A stretch of 64,000 nt of DNA from Brachynemurus nebulosus (lineage: Eukaryota; Arthropoda; Insecta; Neuroptera; Myrmeleontidae). The position numbers and the translations under genes are program-made. Shown one piece after another: positions 48,021-61,533 of this stretch. Position 1 is the first letter of the stretch, and each line of letters starts with the position of its first letter. Under the pieces are notes generated by a model. The model was not told where the DNA came from, did no database searches, and saw only the letters and a program-made list of their open reading frames with translations. The stretch covers positions 1,364,001 through 1,428,000 of the forward strand of contig JAPWDM010000022.1 in assembly GCA_035578155.1 (NCBI GenBank), read 5' to 3'.

Positions 48021-50176
48021 TGGTATATGTATATGACTCTCACCCCCACGTACAAGATGTAAATGATATTGGGGTTAAAATAAATGAATCACATTAACAT
48101 CTCTCCAATATGTAGACGATAAATATTTACTATTGATATTATAAAAATAAAAAAAATATGTGATGGCGTAAATAATACTAAGTAGCCGATGGCAGTAATT
48201 TGCAAATGATTTTGTGGAGATGCAGACGTCGTTGAAAGCAAAAATTGGAATAAATAAACAATATAAGCGAGTTCTACCATTAATTATTTATTATTGTTGC
48301 GACACGAACAGTTTGTAAGAAATGTAATAAAAACTAACAATAAGTGTAAAAAAATCAGTAACAACTTCAACTACTTAGTACATGTTTTGAGATGCTTGTT
48401 AAATTTTTTTCTTAAAAAAATATTTGAAAATTGCGGAACTATAGCTGTATTTTAGGAACGTCTTTTTTTGGACATCAGTTGCGATGGACATGATAAATCG
48501 AGATTGGTTCGTCCGAAATCAAAATTTCAAAAACATTTCGTTAGTATATTTTATTGTCTAGTCGCTGACGGAATGATTTGTCGATATTTAAATTTTAAAA
48601 AAATGGCGATGATTTTAAAAAAAAGTTTACTTTTTCAAGATATGAAAAAAAATTTTTTTGTTCTAAAAAAATCTATTTAACAAAAAATTAAAAATCCCTC
48701 CAGCAGCGACTAGATATTATAATAATAAATAAGTAGTATAAATTTGGTATTGATCAGATTGATAGTTTTTTAGTAATCGTGTCCATCGCAAAGGTATAGG
48801 AGGGACTCTGAGATAAATTTCTGAATAGATTATCGTTTAAAAAAATTTTGAAAAGTTTTCGAAAACTACAAATACGATTTTCAAAAATCACTTATTTGAT
48901 CTTTTTTGTTCAAAAAAAGGAACTGTTTTGGCTCGTAAAATTGTTCAAGTAGTAAAGTAAAAAAAATATATGTGATCTCTCATTTATTTTTGTTTTCTAC
49001 GCATATTGATTACTTTTTTGGGAGCAAAGGATAGATATTGCCGAAATAAGGGTCATCTCAATATATATGTTTCAAAACATTAAAAATATTACGAGGAAAA
49101 TATCTTATTTAATTAATAAATTTTATAGAAATTATAGGTAACGTTTGTTACCTGTAGTCCAATAGTGATCTACGAATTTTCGATAATACGAATCTATGAA
49201 CATTAAGTACAATTATTTTCCAAAAAAACTTATTATATGATATTGTTTTTTCATAGAAAATTTGTTTAGTTTTCCGTATTTTCTAACAATACTTAGCAAT
49301 GTTACAATATTCAGCATTAAAAGGCAAACTCTACAAAAGGTAAAGCATGTACAAAAGTAAATAGGTATTGGATAATAAACTGATCTATGTTGAAATTATT
49401 TTATCTTATCTTCAAGTATTGTACAAAATCATTGATAAGTTATTTGATATCAATATTACGGTGTTATAACGTGATGTGTTACTCCCACCTCTTATTATTA
49501 TATTATGTGTTTGGTGAATAATCTGTATTTAGAAATATGTATGCATGTGTATATAGTAGCGACATACAGACATCGTATAAGTAACAAACATTAAAAGTCA
49601 AATACCAATCTGAATTATAATCGGAATCAGTAAATCACAAAATACCACATTTAAAACTGAGAAACCCCTCACAGTACATGTACTACTTATAGACAGTTAG
49701 CCAGTCAGTCAGTTGGGGGCCCATCGGCATCATTTCTTCCCCTCTTATCGCATAACACAATCGTTAATGTTGACGGTGCATAAATTTCACTTTTCCAAGA
49801 GCGAGTAAAGAGCATTAAATATTTTCGTGTTGAGGAGTCAACCATTTAAAATACAATATTTTGTTCAAAAGATGAAATGGAACAGAAATTCGGTTGTATA
49901 TTTGTGCACTGGAGTAGGCAATGTCAAGTGGTCTCGCTGTGTTTGCATGATTCATACCATACCATTGTTTCGATTAGTTTTGAGAATATTTTTAATATGC
50001 GGTTTCGCATGGTTTATTGTAATACTCGAAATCTACAAAACATTTCACCAATTTTTGCTATATACTTACTACAAAATGTTTTATTAGGGATAGGGACCTG
50101 ATTTCTGTGGGTATGTGTATTTCCTGTGTTGAGTTATGAATATGGTTTTAGATCTATAATCCTATCTGGTCCTAAT
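48021..50176. other. Non-coding interval
   Basis: No gene recognised; short frames at 48468-48680 and 49827-50087 have no domain. 49665-49760 is GC-richer (CAGTCAGTCAGTTGGGGGCC) but unassigned. Confidence 0.4.
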
Positions 50177-50741
50177 CTATACATATATTACATATAATAA
50201 AAATGCAACGAGACCGTTTCTGTACATGGAATATTTTTTGAAAATTGTATTGGCACTGTAAATAGTTAGCGATGTAGATAGCAAAGCAGTGATTTTTAAA
50301 ATTTTTGTCTGTCTGTCTGTCTGTTCACGCATCACGCTAAAAAACTGAAATTGAACGAATTTTTATAAAATTTGGTGTGGCGATAACCTATTACCTGGGT
50401 CAACATTTAAGGCACTTTTTACTGCGGAAAAATGTCTCATTCCCGCGGGAAAATAGAAAAACCATTTTGAGCATGTACACACATTACGCGAAAACTATTG
50501 AACGGATTTTTACGAAATTTGGTGTGGTTATAATCTATAATTTGGGTCAACATTTAATATACTTTTTATTCCAGGAAATTCCTACGGGAAAATAGAAAAA
50601 TCAATTTAAACATGTGCATTGTGCATGCATTACGCAAAAATTATTGTTCTATGCAAGTTGTGTATAATTATTACACTTATGTACTTCTCATTGATTTTAT
50701 AACAATGGGTCGCGCGAACGACGTCGCGAGTACAGCTAGTT
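50177..50741 (-). mobile_element. LINE/SINE-like repeat with internal duplication
   Basis: On the minus strand it starts AACTAGCTGTACTCGCGACG, a variant of the AACTAGCTGTTACCCGCGGC start at 59863, and ends with GACAGACAGACAGAC.. and TTATATGT..TATAG like the copy at 40701. The central module (TTTTCTATTTTCCCG.. TTAAATGTTGACCCA.. CACACCAAATTT.. ATGCTCAAAATGG) occurs twice in tandem, period about 150 bases. No protein is encoded. The Penelope unit at 50761 inserted within 20 bases of its edge. Confidence 0.7.
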
Positions 50742-50760
50742 GAGACTAAATATCAAAAGA

Positions 50761-50906
50761 ACTGATGATGAACTGAAAAGAAATGAACTGACGGTTCGAA
50801 ACAATATTGTCACAGTTTCAAAATAAAAGTGGTATTTTTGCGAAGTAAAATATTTGTTTATTATTTACAAATATGGAATACCATAAAGTAACGCTCAAAT
50901 CTATTA
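50761..50906 (+). mobile_element. Penelope-like terminal unit flanked by an 11-bp target duplication
   Basis: Exact ATATCAAAAGA copies stand at 50750-50760 and 50907-50917. The 146-bp unit begins ACTGATGATGAACTG, contains CGGTTCGAAACAATATTGTC and TAAAAGTGGTATTTTTGCGA, and ends GCTCAAATCTATTA, the same 3' end as copy B (293-432). It therefore behaves as a discrete retroposed unit rather than a random fragment. Linkage to Penelope comes from the fusion at 995-1100. It is the best preserved of the four copies. Confidence 0.75.
50762..50811 (+). ncRNA. Possible hammerhead ribozyme core (type I, minimal stem III)
   Basis: The ordered core elements are present: CTGATGA (50762-50768), stem II GAACTG (50770-50775) with CGGTTC (50792-50797, one G-U pair), GAA (50798-50800), a two-base-pair stem III (AC with GT around AATATT) and cleavage base C at 50811. 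Very short stem III is known for hammerheads reported in Penelope-like elements. Weaknesses: a bulged T between CTGATGA and stem II, and no convincing stem I, because the unit begins one base before CTGATGA. The other copies have lost CTGATGA. Confidence 0.35.
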
Positions 50907-50917
50907 ATATCAAAAGA

Positions 50918-52786
50918 TTACATATTCACAGTAATAAAATTTGTTTTGATCTAAGGATCTGACCATTTTTGCTTTATGTTTTGGGAACACTGAATCCGAG
51001 TCTGAGGTCTGTTCAACTCTGTCATATCAGCATTTTGCCATAACTCGATTAAACACATTTATATACCTAACCCTAAGAATGAATTTGTAATCTGAAAACC
51101 CAATTGAAATATTATGTATTTTATTCGCAGCTTTACCAAACAGCCCTTTTAAGGGTTACAAATGTACAAAACTTAAACGTGTAACCTTCCCGCGCTGTAT
51201 ATCGAGTAACACCAATGCTGAATTGCCCGCGAAACAGTAATTTGAAAAACTAACATTAGTTCAACAAACGTAAAAATATAGACTTTAAGGTTGAAGGGCT
51301 TGGACATTCAGATTACAACTTCGTTCTTAGATGCGTTTATTATCTTAAATTATGGATTTTTTGAGGTTATGGAAAAATCCTGATATATCGGAGTTAAGCA
51401 AATTCGGATTTAGCGACCTCCAAAACATATAGTAAACATGGCCGGACCACCGGATCAGAAAACAAAAATTTTTTTGTGTGACTATTTTATGGTAAAAATT
51501 AGAGAAGTAAAACACAATCAATTAGCATTTTTTATTAAGCTTTTTATTTTACAAGTGGCTAGCAACCATTGGCTTATGGAAGCGTGGATGAAATCTAAGT
51601 CAAAATGTGGGTTTCAACACATACAATGGGGTTATAGAGGGATGTCAGGCAGGTAACAGCATCTTAATTAAAGCAAAATTAGGCATTAAATTTTCTTCTT
51701 ATGGAAGTTATGTCAGGAAACTTAGACTTGATAATTTTCTCTCCATCTACAGCTCATTCTTCTTGTTCTGAGTAATTCTGAGTAATTATTCTGGTGAAAA
51801 GGGTCTAGGCCAGAAATCCTTTAAGAATTAGCGAATCATTTTCAGTTAGCAAAGCACAGACTGCCAACATTCAAAAGAAATTATAAAGTGTACAAAAATT
51901 TAAGATACATACATATATTAGTCTTCAGTAACACAAAATGTAATTTTTAATAAAACTAATTTTAACAGGTCGCTTGTCTCATTATTAAATTTAAAGTTTT
52001 TGGCTCTGCCACTTTTAAGCAGGAACCTCTATTAGGCGCACAGATTTTCGCGTGGAATTACTTCGGAGAAGTTCTGCTGTAGATAGATTAAATGGGCTTG
52101 ACATTACTTAACAAAAATTTGTAAACAAATGCTAACCCAACATTTAGCGTCCACTTAACTGAATTGTGATAATTTTAATCATTTGAAAGAGACGTGTTCA
52201 AATTGTAAACTTTACAAGCCTTGGTCAATAGGATTATCACTTATCAGTTTCAATAAATTTGATGATCACGAGATCAAAGGGTTAACTTCAAAATATTTTT
52301 TTAATAGAGTTAAAAATACATTTACATTGCGTATATTATATACTTTTATTACAGCCTCTATGGCCCATTTTTACGAATATATAAAAGGGAGATATTTCGC
52401 ATTTATTTAGTAAAAAATATACATACCTACATAAATATTTTTAAAATTTCGTTTTTTGTTATGTTAAAATTAACCGATAACAGATAATTAAACTGTTGTT
52501 TAAAAATAAAAATATTAAATTTATTTTTCTTTTTATCAGCACACAATACATAATTAGGATTTTCAACCCAATTAAAACGGGCGTTAAAACCAATTAAGAT
52601 GTCCGGGACGTTTATACCGATACATATACTTATGTATGTATATGCCAGTTTTTGAACTTTGGCCCCATTTACTTTTATTCTAAATACATTTTGATAGGTT
52701 CATTTAGTTCTTTTTTATATCAATGGTAAGATTTAATTAATCAAAATCAACAAATAAATAAGCTATAGTAATGAAAGATATAATTA
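50918..52786. other. Non-coding interval
   Basis: No gene recognised. Frames of 72-75 codons at 51438-51656 and 52183-52410 lack any family signature. No paired repeats seen. Confidence 0.4.
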
Positions 52787-53581
52787 TTAACCCTTATAGT
52801 GTTGAGCAACGATATATAGGTGAAAATATCTAAACTTGGTCTGACGTCATTAAACAAATGAAGCAAAATCAGACGTACCAAATTTTCTGTCTCGTTTTCT
52901 TTTTGTTCTACTTATATTAAAATAACTATAGTAACTTAAAAATGTACGTCTAATATTGTTTTATTTGTTAATGACATCATACCAAGTTAAGATAATTTCA
53001 CCTATATTTACTTATCTATGCAAGTGTTAAAGGAAACCGTCACTTGTAAAATAGGTAATATATTTAAACACAATTGGAATGAATACGGGGGGGGGGGGGA
53101 AGAAGATTCGTAGCAAGCAACAAATTAACTTTTTGAAACTTCATGTGTCACTAATAACCCTCTCTCAAAAAGTCAGTCAAAATACCAATGGTTTAAATAC
53201 ACGTGAATCAGTATATGTGCCTTAATTTAAGAAGTACCACTTCGGAACTCATTCATACTTTCGTTTTAAGCCTATATTACAGTTGACTCTATGAAAGAAA
53301 TTTCATAATGAGATAGGCACTAAAGTAAAATTTTTGATATGTTGTTTGTTAAAATATGACCAATTTTTTGAAAATTATTTATTTCATTTTTAATAACATT
53401 AATTTACACAACTCTTAACAAATATTTGAAATACCCTAACCACTAATTCTTTGTCCTTTTACTTCTAAATACGTTTCTTTTTGAATTTTTTATGACCTTA
53501 TTCCAAAAACTCAATAAGTTTAATTTTGGTCCAGTACTTTATGCAAAACCTAATTTTTTCGCCCGGCACTAAAAGAGTTAA
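52787..53581. mobile_element. piggyBac-like TTAA-flanked element with palindromic left half
   Basis: TTAA lies at 52787-52790 and 53578-53581. Termini are CCCTTATAGTGTTGAGC (left) and, as complement, CTCTTTTAGTGCCGGGCG (right); the latter is close to the right end of the MITE at 31216. The left 240 bases fold on themselves: TATAGGTGAAAATATC..ACTTGG faces CCAAGTTAAGATAATTTCAC (centre near 52910). A 13-base G run lies at 53087-53099. Non-coding. Confidence 0.55.
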
Positions 53582-54214
53582 ATATATTTTGACCGGTTCC
53601 TCAGGCTTGTACGTTTTTAAAGAAATCGTTTGAATGTTAATTATGTAACTGATAAATTGTAAAAGGCTTAAAAGTGTTTTAAATATGATTGAACAAAAAG
53701 TAGCTGTCACATCTGCGTATGGGTGGTCCTTTGTATACGATAGCGATAGCACAAAGATACAATTATGTATGTTCGAAAAATATTTTTACAAACAGCATTA
53801 GTTGGTAGATATGAAATAACGGAACAGAAAGGAGCAATAAAAACCTTGAAAATTTTTGTTGGTAATTTTGTTTAACACATCTTAAGAATATTCTCCGAAA
53901 ATTTCAAATTGATTCCATAAAAATTGATAGAAATATGAACATAGATTCAAACGTCAGCATCAATCTATCAATATATTATGTAGTTATTACTGTGAATTTA
54001 TACATATTTATACAATTGTTAAGAATGGAAGAGAACTTTGATAATTAAAAAATTATCAAAATTTGGGCAAGGTAAGGAAAATCTCTGACAATGTAGAAAA
54101 TTACTTCTTTCTACTCCTACTATTAAAAGTAACATTTTGCGCATGGCTAACTATATGTAAAAAAAACGCCGTGAGCAGCGGGGCCCCATCACGGTAGTCG
54201 AATTTTCCCCTTCA
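53582..54214. other. Non-coding interval
   Basis: Nothing recognised. Confidence 0.4.
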
Positions 54215-54900
54215 TCTTCGGTATTGAATGTTTACAAGCGAAATGTGATTGAAAGTCTACAACCGAATTGTCATTTTGTTGGTTTCAAAACTGGTCATGA
54301 GTGTTCGGCTGATCGAGGCTTTAAAAAAAGGTTTTAAGTATTTAAGGGCTGTATCTCAGTAAATTTCAATTTTGTGCCGAAAACAGGTAGCAGAACAAAA
54401 ACCAGCACAATTCGTACGAGGGCATTCCTGCTCATGTTTATCCGCTAATTGCCTTTATGTTTTAGTTTTAAATATTAAAAAAGGACCTTAAATAGTAAAC
54501 TGGAAGGCCTTTATAAAGATATTTTTTCTTTCAAAAAAAAAAAATAAAAAAAAAAAAATAAAAAATAAAAAATTATTTCTTCGGTATTGAGTGTCTACAA
54601 GCGAAATATAATTGAAAGTCCACAAGCGATTTGTAATTTTGGTGGTTTCAAAACTGATAATGAGTGTCCGGTTGATCGGGGCTTTATAAAAAAATTTTAA
54701 GTTTTTAAGGGCTGAATCTCAGTAAATTTCAATTTTGTGCCGATAGAAGTTAACAGGGAAAAAGCCAGCACAATTCGTACGAGGGCATTTCTATCCATGC
54801 TTATCCACCAATTGCCTTTGTGTTTTACTTTTAAATATTAAAAAAGGAACTTAAATAGTAAACTGGAAGGCTTTTATGAAGATATTTTTTCTTTCCAAAA
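54215..54900 (+). repeat. Two-copy tandem repeat, period 363 bp
   Basis: TCTTCGGTATTGA starts at 54215 and again at 54578. Both copies contain AGTAAATTTCAATTTTGTGC, CAGCACAATTCGTACGAGGG, TTTTAAATATTAAAAAAGGA and end AGATATTTTTTCTTTC. A poly-A/AAAT linker (54531-54574) joins them. This is a diverged dimer with an A-rich junction, either a SINE-like dimeric unit or a short satellite. Confidence 0.85.
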
Positions 54901-55170
54901 AAATCCAAAATTTCTATTTTATAAATAATAAAAATCCAAAATTCCTAAATAATAATTAAATTAATAAATAAACAGTGACTTTAATAACATTTGCAAATTA
55001 CTTAATATGTATGTATTTCATTTGTTAAAAAATTGTATTCACTTTTTTTTAAATTTTTTAAAATTACTATTCGCCTACTTGTATTTAGAATAAACATAAT
55101 GCTTTTAAAACACATTTAACAATAGCATTCAATTCCGATGTAAAAATGGGAGAAGTGGGGGGAAAAGTGA
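54901..55170. other. AT-rich spacer
   Basis: Non-coding AT-rich sequence between two tandem-repeat blocks. Confidence 0.4.
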
Positions 55171-56030
55171 TGCGGACTCTCTACAAGGTACTAGCTGGAT
55201 ACTAACTGAATACACGTACAAAATTTCAGCCTTCTAGGTTTCCATATGGAGTCTCTAGACGTGTTAGAAAACAAGCAAAAAAATTAAGGAAATATTGGCG
55301 TCAAAATCGTGGGGGTAAGGGTTAAAAGTTGAAACCTCCAAAAAACAGTGTCTGGCTATTAGCTTAACCTGTACACCAAATTTCAGCCCTCAAGGTTTAT
55401 TTGGGGAGATTTTGACCCGAACGAAACTGTTAAAAAACAAGAAAAATCATGTTCTTTTGGGTATAAAAATGGTGGGGGTAGGGGTTAAAAGTCGAGACCC
55501 CCAAAAGGCACCCCCTTGATACTAACTCAATCCGAATACAAAATTTCAGCCCTCTAGGTTTATTCGGGTGACCTGTGCGAGTGGTACAAACTTCGAAAAC
55601 GTCGAAAATGCATGAAATTGTAGCTTAAAAATGAGGGGGGTGGGGGTAAAATATTAAAACCTCCAAAAAGCACAACCTAGGTACGAACTTTATCAACACA
55701 CCAAATTTCAACCCTCTACGTTAATTCTGGAGGGCTGGGGGCCTGTTAGATCCAGCGAAAATCGTTTTTCCCCCCTCTACTCCCACCATATCATCCTAGG
55801 AAGCTGAATTTTGGATATGTTGTAGATAATTGACCGAAACATTATTTAAAACCGGTTTGAAAAAGTTTTATTGCTTTTCAGCCCCCCACGACCCCCTTAA
55901 AGGTCGGGTCCGAAAAAAAATTTGCCCAAAATTTGACCCCACTTTGATAGTATTGTTGTGCATCGGAATAAGCCCCACTTACCAAATTTCATCTCTTAAC
56001 TTCCATAGGGGGGCCCTACACATATTAAAA
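55171..56030 (+). repeat. Degenerate tandem array, period 157-163 bp
   Basis: The phrase (T/A)ACTAACT..AAATTTCAGCCCTCTAGGTT recurs with the AAATTTCA core at 55221, 55378, 55541 and 55703, and a more diverged copy (CCAAATTTCATCTCTTAAC) at 55984. Between them, GGGGGTAGGGGTTAAAA and AACCTCCAAAAAG also repeat in register. The units are GC- and G-rich compared with flanking DNA. No protein family is recognised in any frame. Confidence 0.75.
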
Positions 56031-56042
56031 GGTTGCGGGAAA

Positions 56043-56066
56043 ATATATATATATATATATATATAT
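56043..56066. repeat. Short (TA)n microsatellite
   Basis: Twelve TA units at the right edge of the tandem array. Confidence 0.9.
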
Positions 56067-56501
56067 CAGACATCTTTTTTTTTTACATAATCGTGTTCTA
56101 CGGGTCCGAAAACGGATAGCGCCCCTGGTCTCGCCTCTCGCAGCTCTTATCGTATAGACTGTATAAGTCTAATTTTTCGGAGAAAATTCGACTAATAACA
56201 ATTGCCCACACAATGCGGAAAAGAAGGGAAAGAGCGTGCAAAATAATTTCCCACGCCTTAAGATAATAAAAAAGTAGGCTGTTCCGGTAGTTTAATATAT
56301 AATATATAGAAATAATACTAAAAATATACATAAATGTATGTTGATTATTTATTATTGTTTCCATAGTTTCAAAGTATACTTTTGCAAAAATTTAAACATC
56401 TTATCATTGACATTATAAATTTAAAAAATTTTTACAACTTATTGAAATTTTATTTTAATTATTTATGTTAAATTTTGCGAAAAAAATGTGCTCGTAGAAA
56501 A

Positions 56502-56634
56502 AGTATAGTGTAAAATACGTGGGAAAAGCTTATTTCTCACTCATACGAATTGTTGCACTCGCCCTGCGGGCTCGCGCAACAAACTCATATTCGTGAGAAA
56601 TAAGCCTCTTTTCCCACTTATTGTACAATATACT
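56502..56634. repeat. CG-rich palindromic hairpin 3
   Basis: AGTATAGTGTAAAATACGTG pairs imperfectly with CACTTATTGTACAATATACT. GGCTTATTTCTCAC-type inner stems (GCTTATTTCTCACTCATACG against GTGAGAAATAAGC) enclose TTGTTGCACTCGCC-CTGC-GGGCTCGCGCAACAA. The third member of the group with 6079 and 32145. Confidence 0.8.
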
Positions 56635-58068
<1,434 letters not shown>

Positions 58069-58073
<5 letters not shown>

Positions 58074-59460
58074 TCAATTGTTTATTTACGCTCAAATGTT
58101 TTAAACTTTGAGAGTCGATTCGCAAGTCATAAACAAAATAGAATTCGGTTTTAATTTTAAGCATTACCATTAGAGAATCATTTCAAGCAATTTTTAATTT
58201 TAATCTTTACTAAAGTTCATTGTAACAGTAAAATTATTATTTAACGATTGAATAATTTTTATTTCGATCATACTGTGCATGTATACCGCGTTCCGACAAA
58301 CATATGTTTTTTGCAAACTAAGTCAGTAATAACTGACTGACTGTAGTTTTGTAGGCCAAAAGTAATTTAAAAAAGAATTATGCTTACAATCAAATGAGTT
58401 GAATGAACGTTTTACCAGTAAGAGGCAGTGATTTCAATTTATCGATTTGTGCCCTGAATCAGTCTTCCTTTTATTTTGCTTTATTAAATATCATTAAAAA
58501 ACCGAACGGAATAATATCTACCTGTAACTATAGATAACATACTTGGATTATATTTTAAATGATTTTACAACATACATAATAAAATAGTTATTTTATATGC
58601 TGGTATTTTAACAGCATCAAAAGAGTGATAATAGTGGTTTTATAGCACGTAACACGATTATAGATACTATTTTAATGTATCATATTTATTCACTAACGAT
58701 TAAATGGACTGGAAAAAAATAATCAAATTAATATTAACTAACAAAGTAAGTTTCAAAATATTGGTGTCGTTGTCACAATCACAATTTGATTAGGGGATCG
58801 GTAATCTATTTAAGACATGGTTTTTTTAGCTTTAAGTCTTTGGTATTTTTGGTGTTCTTAGTTTTTCCAAAGATGGTATGAGGAGGTGGGAAAACCCTGT
58901 GATGTCTGTAGTAAAAAAAAACTGATGTAATGTAAAAACATTTAAATAAAAAGTTACACATGTCTTATCTATTTCTTAGTCTTAACCCCGTTTAATACAC
59001 TTATTTTATCAAAGCATTATATTAAAAATTTGTATTAGATAGATAACGAAGCCTAATTAAACTAGGTCTAATTAATATTGAGTCAATAAGTTCTTTAAGT
59101 CGTTAATTTCGACAATTTTTTTTTCATTTATTTTAATAGTGGCTATCTCTATGGTCATTTGAGTTACACAAGAAATTAATTTGTATTAAATTTTTTCAAT
59201 ATTTGAATATTATGTATGTTCACTCTAATGTACCACTACACAGAATTAACTTTATTACAAATCAACCAATTATATTCATCTTAAAAATAGTGAAATTTCT
59301 CTTTAAAATAATTAACTTGATGCCTACTTTTGGTACCATCGGAACGATTAGGAAAAGTAAGCTAAAAATGTGTTATTTAAAATTCTAGGTAATAGTCGGA
59401 AACATCTCTAATGAACTTTTCAAAAATGTACAATATTTAGAAAGCCGTAAACTTTCAACT
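58069..59460. other. Non-coding interval
   Basis: Nothing recognisable. Confidence 0.4.
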
Positions 59461-60370
59461 ACCTGTGAAAAAATGATTGGATCTAGTTTGATCCATTTGG
59501 ATCCAACTGGATCCAATATTTGATCCAATTTGATCTAATTTGATCCAAATAGATCTAATTTTTTATCTCGCTTATTCAATTGGATCTGATGTTTTATTTA
59601 TTTTTTTTAATTGGTCAGATCCAATTGTATCCAAGTAGATCTAATTATTGATCAAATTTGATCCATTTAGATACAGTTAGATCTGACATTTTATTTTTCG
59701 TTATTTTTCAGATCCAATTAGATCTGATATTTAATTTTTTTGTTATTTGGAAGATCCGATTGGACCAGATAATTTAATTTTGATTAGATTAAACAGGTCC
59801 AGTTGAATTTGATTTTTAATTTTAATTTGTCAAGTCCAGTTGTATCTGCTATTTTATTTCTTAACTAGCTGTTACCCGCGGCTTCGCTGGCGTGAATTTC
59901 GTAATTTAGTAAAGGTAATTCTTAGTGGGTAGTTCGCTAAAATTTTTGCCCCTATTGTCTTATCATAAGCTTTGATAAGCTTTATTTATTGAGAATTACT
60001 TTTGGCTAGTTATCTAGGAACAACTGGAAATTTTCAGAAACTAATTTGTCATTTCTTCAAACATAGATATAACATAGACTAAAAATCTAAAGTAAGCCTA
60101 TCAAGGAGATGCCAACGAATTTGGTATGGAAGTAAAAAAAAGAATGTTGACTTAAAATACTAAAATATTATATATTTTTAAAATAGCTAATATTTGTACA
60201 CCTTACTCTAAATAAGTATCCTTCATTGTCCTATTGGAAAATTTAAATCCCCCTAAGTCTGCTTGTATTATGCTTGATCCAGTTAGATAGGGCCAGTTTT
60301 AGGATCCAATTGGATCTGATATATTTATATCCAATTTGATCCAGTTAGCTCCAATCATTTTTTCACGGGT
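59461..60370. mobile_element. TIR element with GATCCAATT arrays
   Basis: The left terminus ACCTGTGAAAAAATGATTGG and the complement of the right terminus ACCCGTGAAAAAATGATTGG match at 19 of 20 positions. From the left end to about 59850, and again at 60275-60360, the sequence is built of variants of GATCCAATTGGATC and GATCTAATT. The middle has been invaded by a repeat starting at 59863. No target duplication was found; superfamily uncertain. Confidence 0.8.
59863..59960 (+). mobile_element. Start of an AACTAGCTGTTACCCGCGGC repeat
   Basis: AACTAGCTGTTACCCGCGGC followed by TTCGCTGGCGTG is the 5' edge of the interspersed family seen in reverse at 50741. The match fades after about 100 bases; the true right end inside the 59461 element is not clear. 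Confidence 0.5.
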
Positions 60371-61533
60371 AATGCTTTGCGTGAATCACCTGTATAGTAA
60401 TTTTGTGTATCGCTTAACATTAAAAATACCGTTATTAAGATTCTAGAATCTAGGTTCTTTAATTACTTATATCACTGGTAAATATATTTACTCCACTAAT
60501 TGTAAACAAAGCACACAAAGTATGGAGGTTTAATGTGAGCTTTATTTTTACTTTAAACACATAGAATAGGTAATCGAAGCACGTCATATAATTGTAAAAG
60601 TAACTGAAATTGACATTATAACTGCAATATGCAGTGTCATCGCAATTTTTGATTAAGGAGGAATCATGCAGAGCGTGAAAATGATTATTGAAAACAATGA
60701 TTAAAAAGACGGCGCAGCAACAAATCAAATGATAGGTACATATAGATAGGCGCGTCGTTTCAATTCAGTTTTACACTACGCATAGAATAATGTAAGTACA
60801 TAAGTATTATGTAGTTTTTTTTTTGTTCTGCTGTGCATTTTGCGGTTCACCTTACACTAAACACAACACGTCTTTGTTTCATTATCTGTTTCTTGTTGTT
60901 GATATCGACTCTTCTCTTATCTCTGTTCTATCAACGTATCGAAGTTGACTATGAATTATAATTTTTATATGGAGTATTTGTATTTTGCGAGTTCAATAAA
61001 GTAATATGTAATTGTACATTTTTGCCGCCAAAAGTAGGAAATAAACTGAATAAGGTAGATTGTATTTTGTTTTTAACTTAATTTTTCGATATTAATAGAT
61101 TTGAGCGATTTTTGCAGTATTTACAATACCTATTTTTGTCTTTTTGCAAAAGATTGACCAAGAATCATCATCTTGTTATCAACTTGTCAATCACGATTGA
61201 CGGGTTGAACACCGCTAGTTTATTCACATCAGTTAGGTTATTATTGAACTAAACTAGTAAAGTTTTGTGAGGTGAAATTCACCTTTCAAAACAAAAACTC
61301 TTTTTATTGTGTTTTGACATTGAAAATTGCTACTGTTGCCGTCTACTACCTACTACAGTATTGACTGTAACTATTGTCTAGCTATTGTTAAATATTTAAA
61401 ATGTAAACCTGGGAATGCCACTATAGTAATAGGTAAATATCTAAATGTGTATGTGTGTGTGTACAGATTATGTGGGTACAATGTAGATTAAAAGCATAAT
61501 TCAGTTTGGAGTTTTAAAATAGTATCATGGTTA
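60371..61533. other. Non-coding interval, partly less AT-rich
   Basis: 60700-60960 has mixed composition (GGCGCGTCGTTTCAATTCAG, GCGGTTCACCTTACACTAAA) without open frames and may be regulatory or transposon-derived. No gene is recognised. Confidence 0.35.

Noticed and set aside
50316..50333. (TCTG)n as an independent microsatellite
   Set aside because: It is the conserved GACA-rich tail of the interspersed repeat at 50177-50741, also present at 40887-40905.
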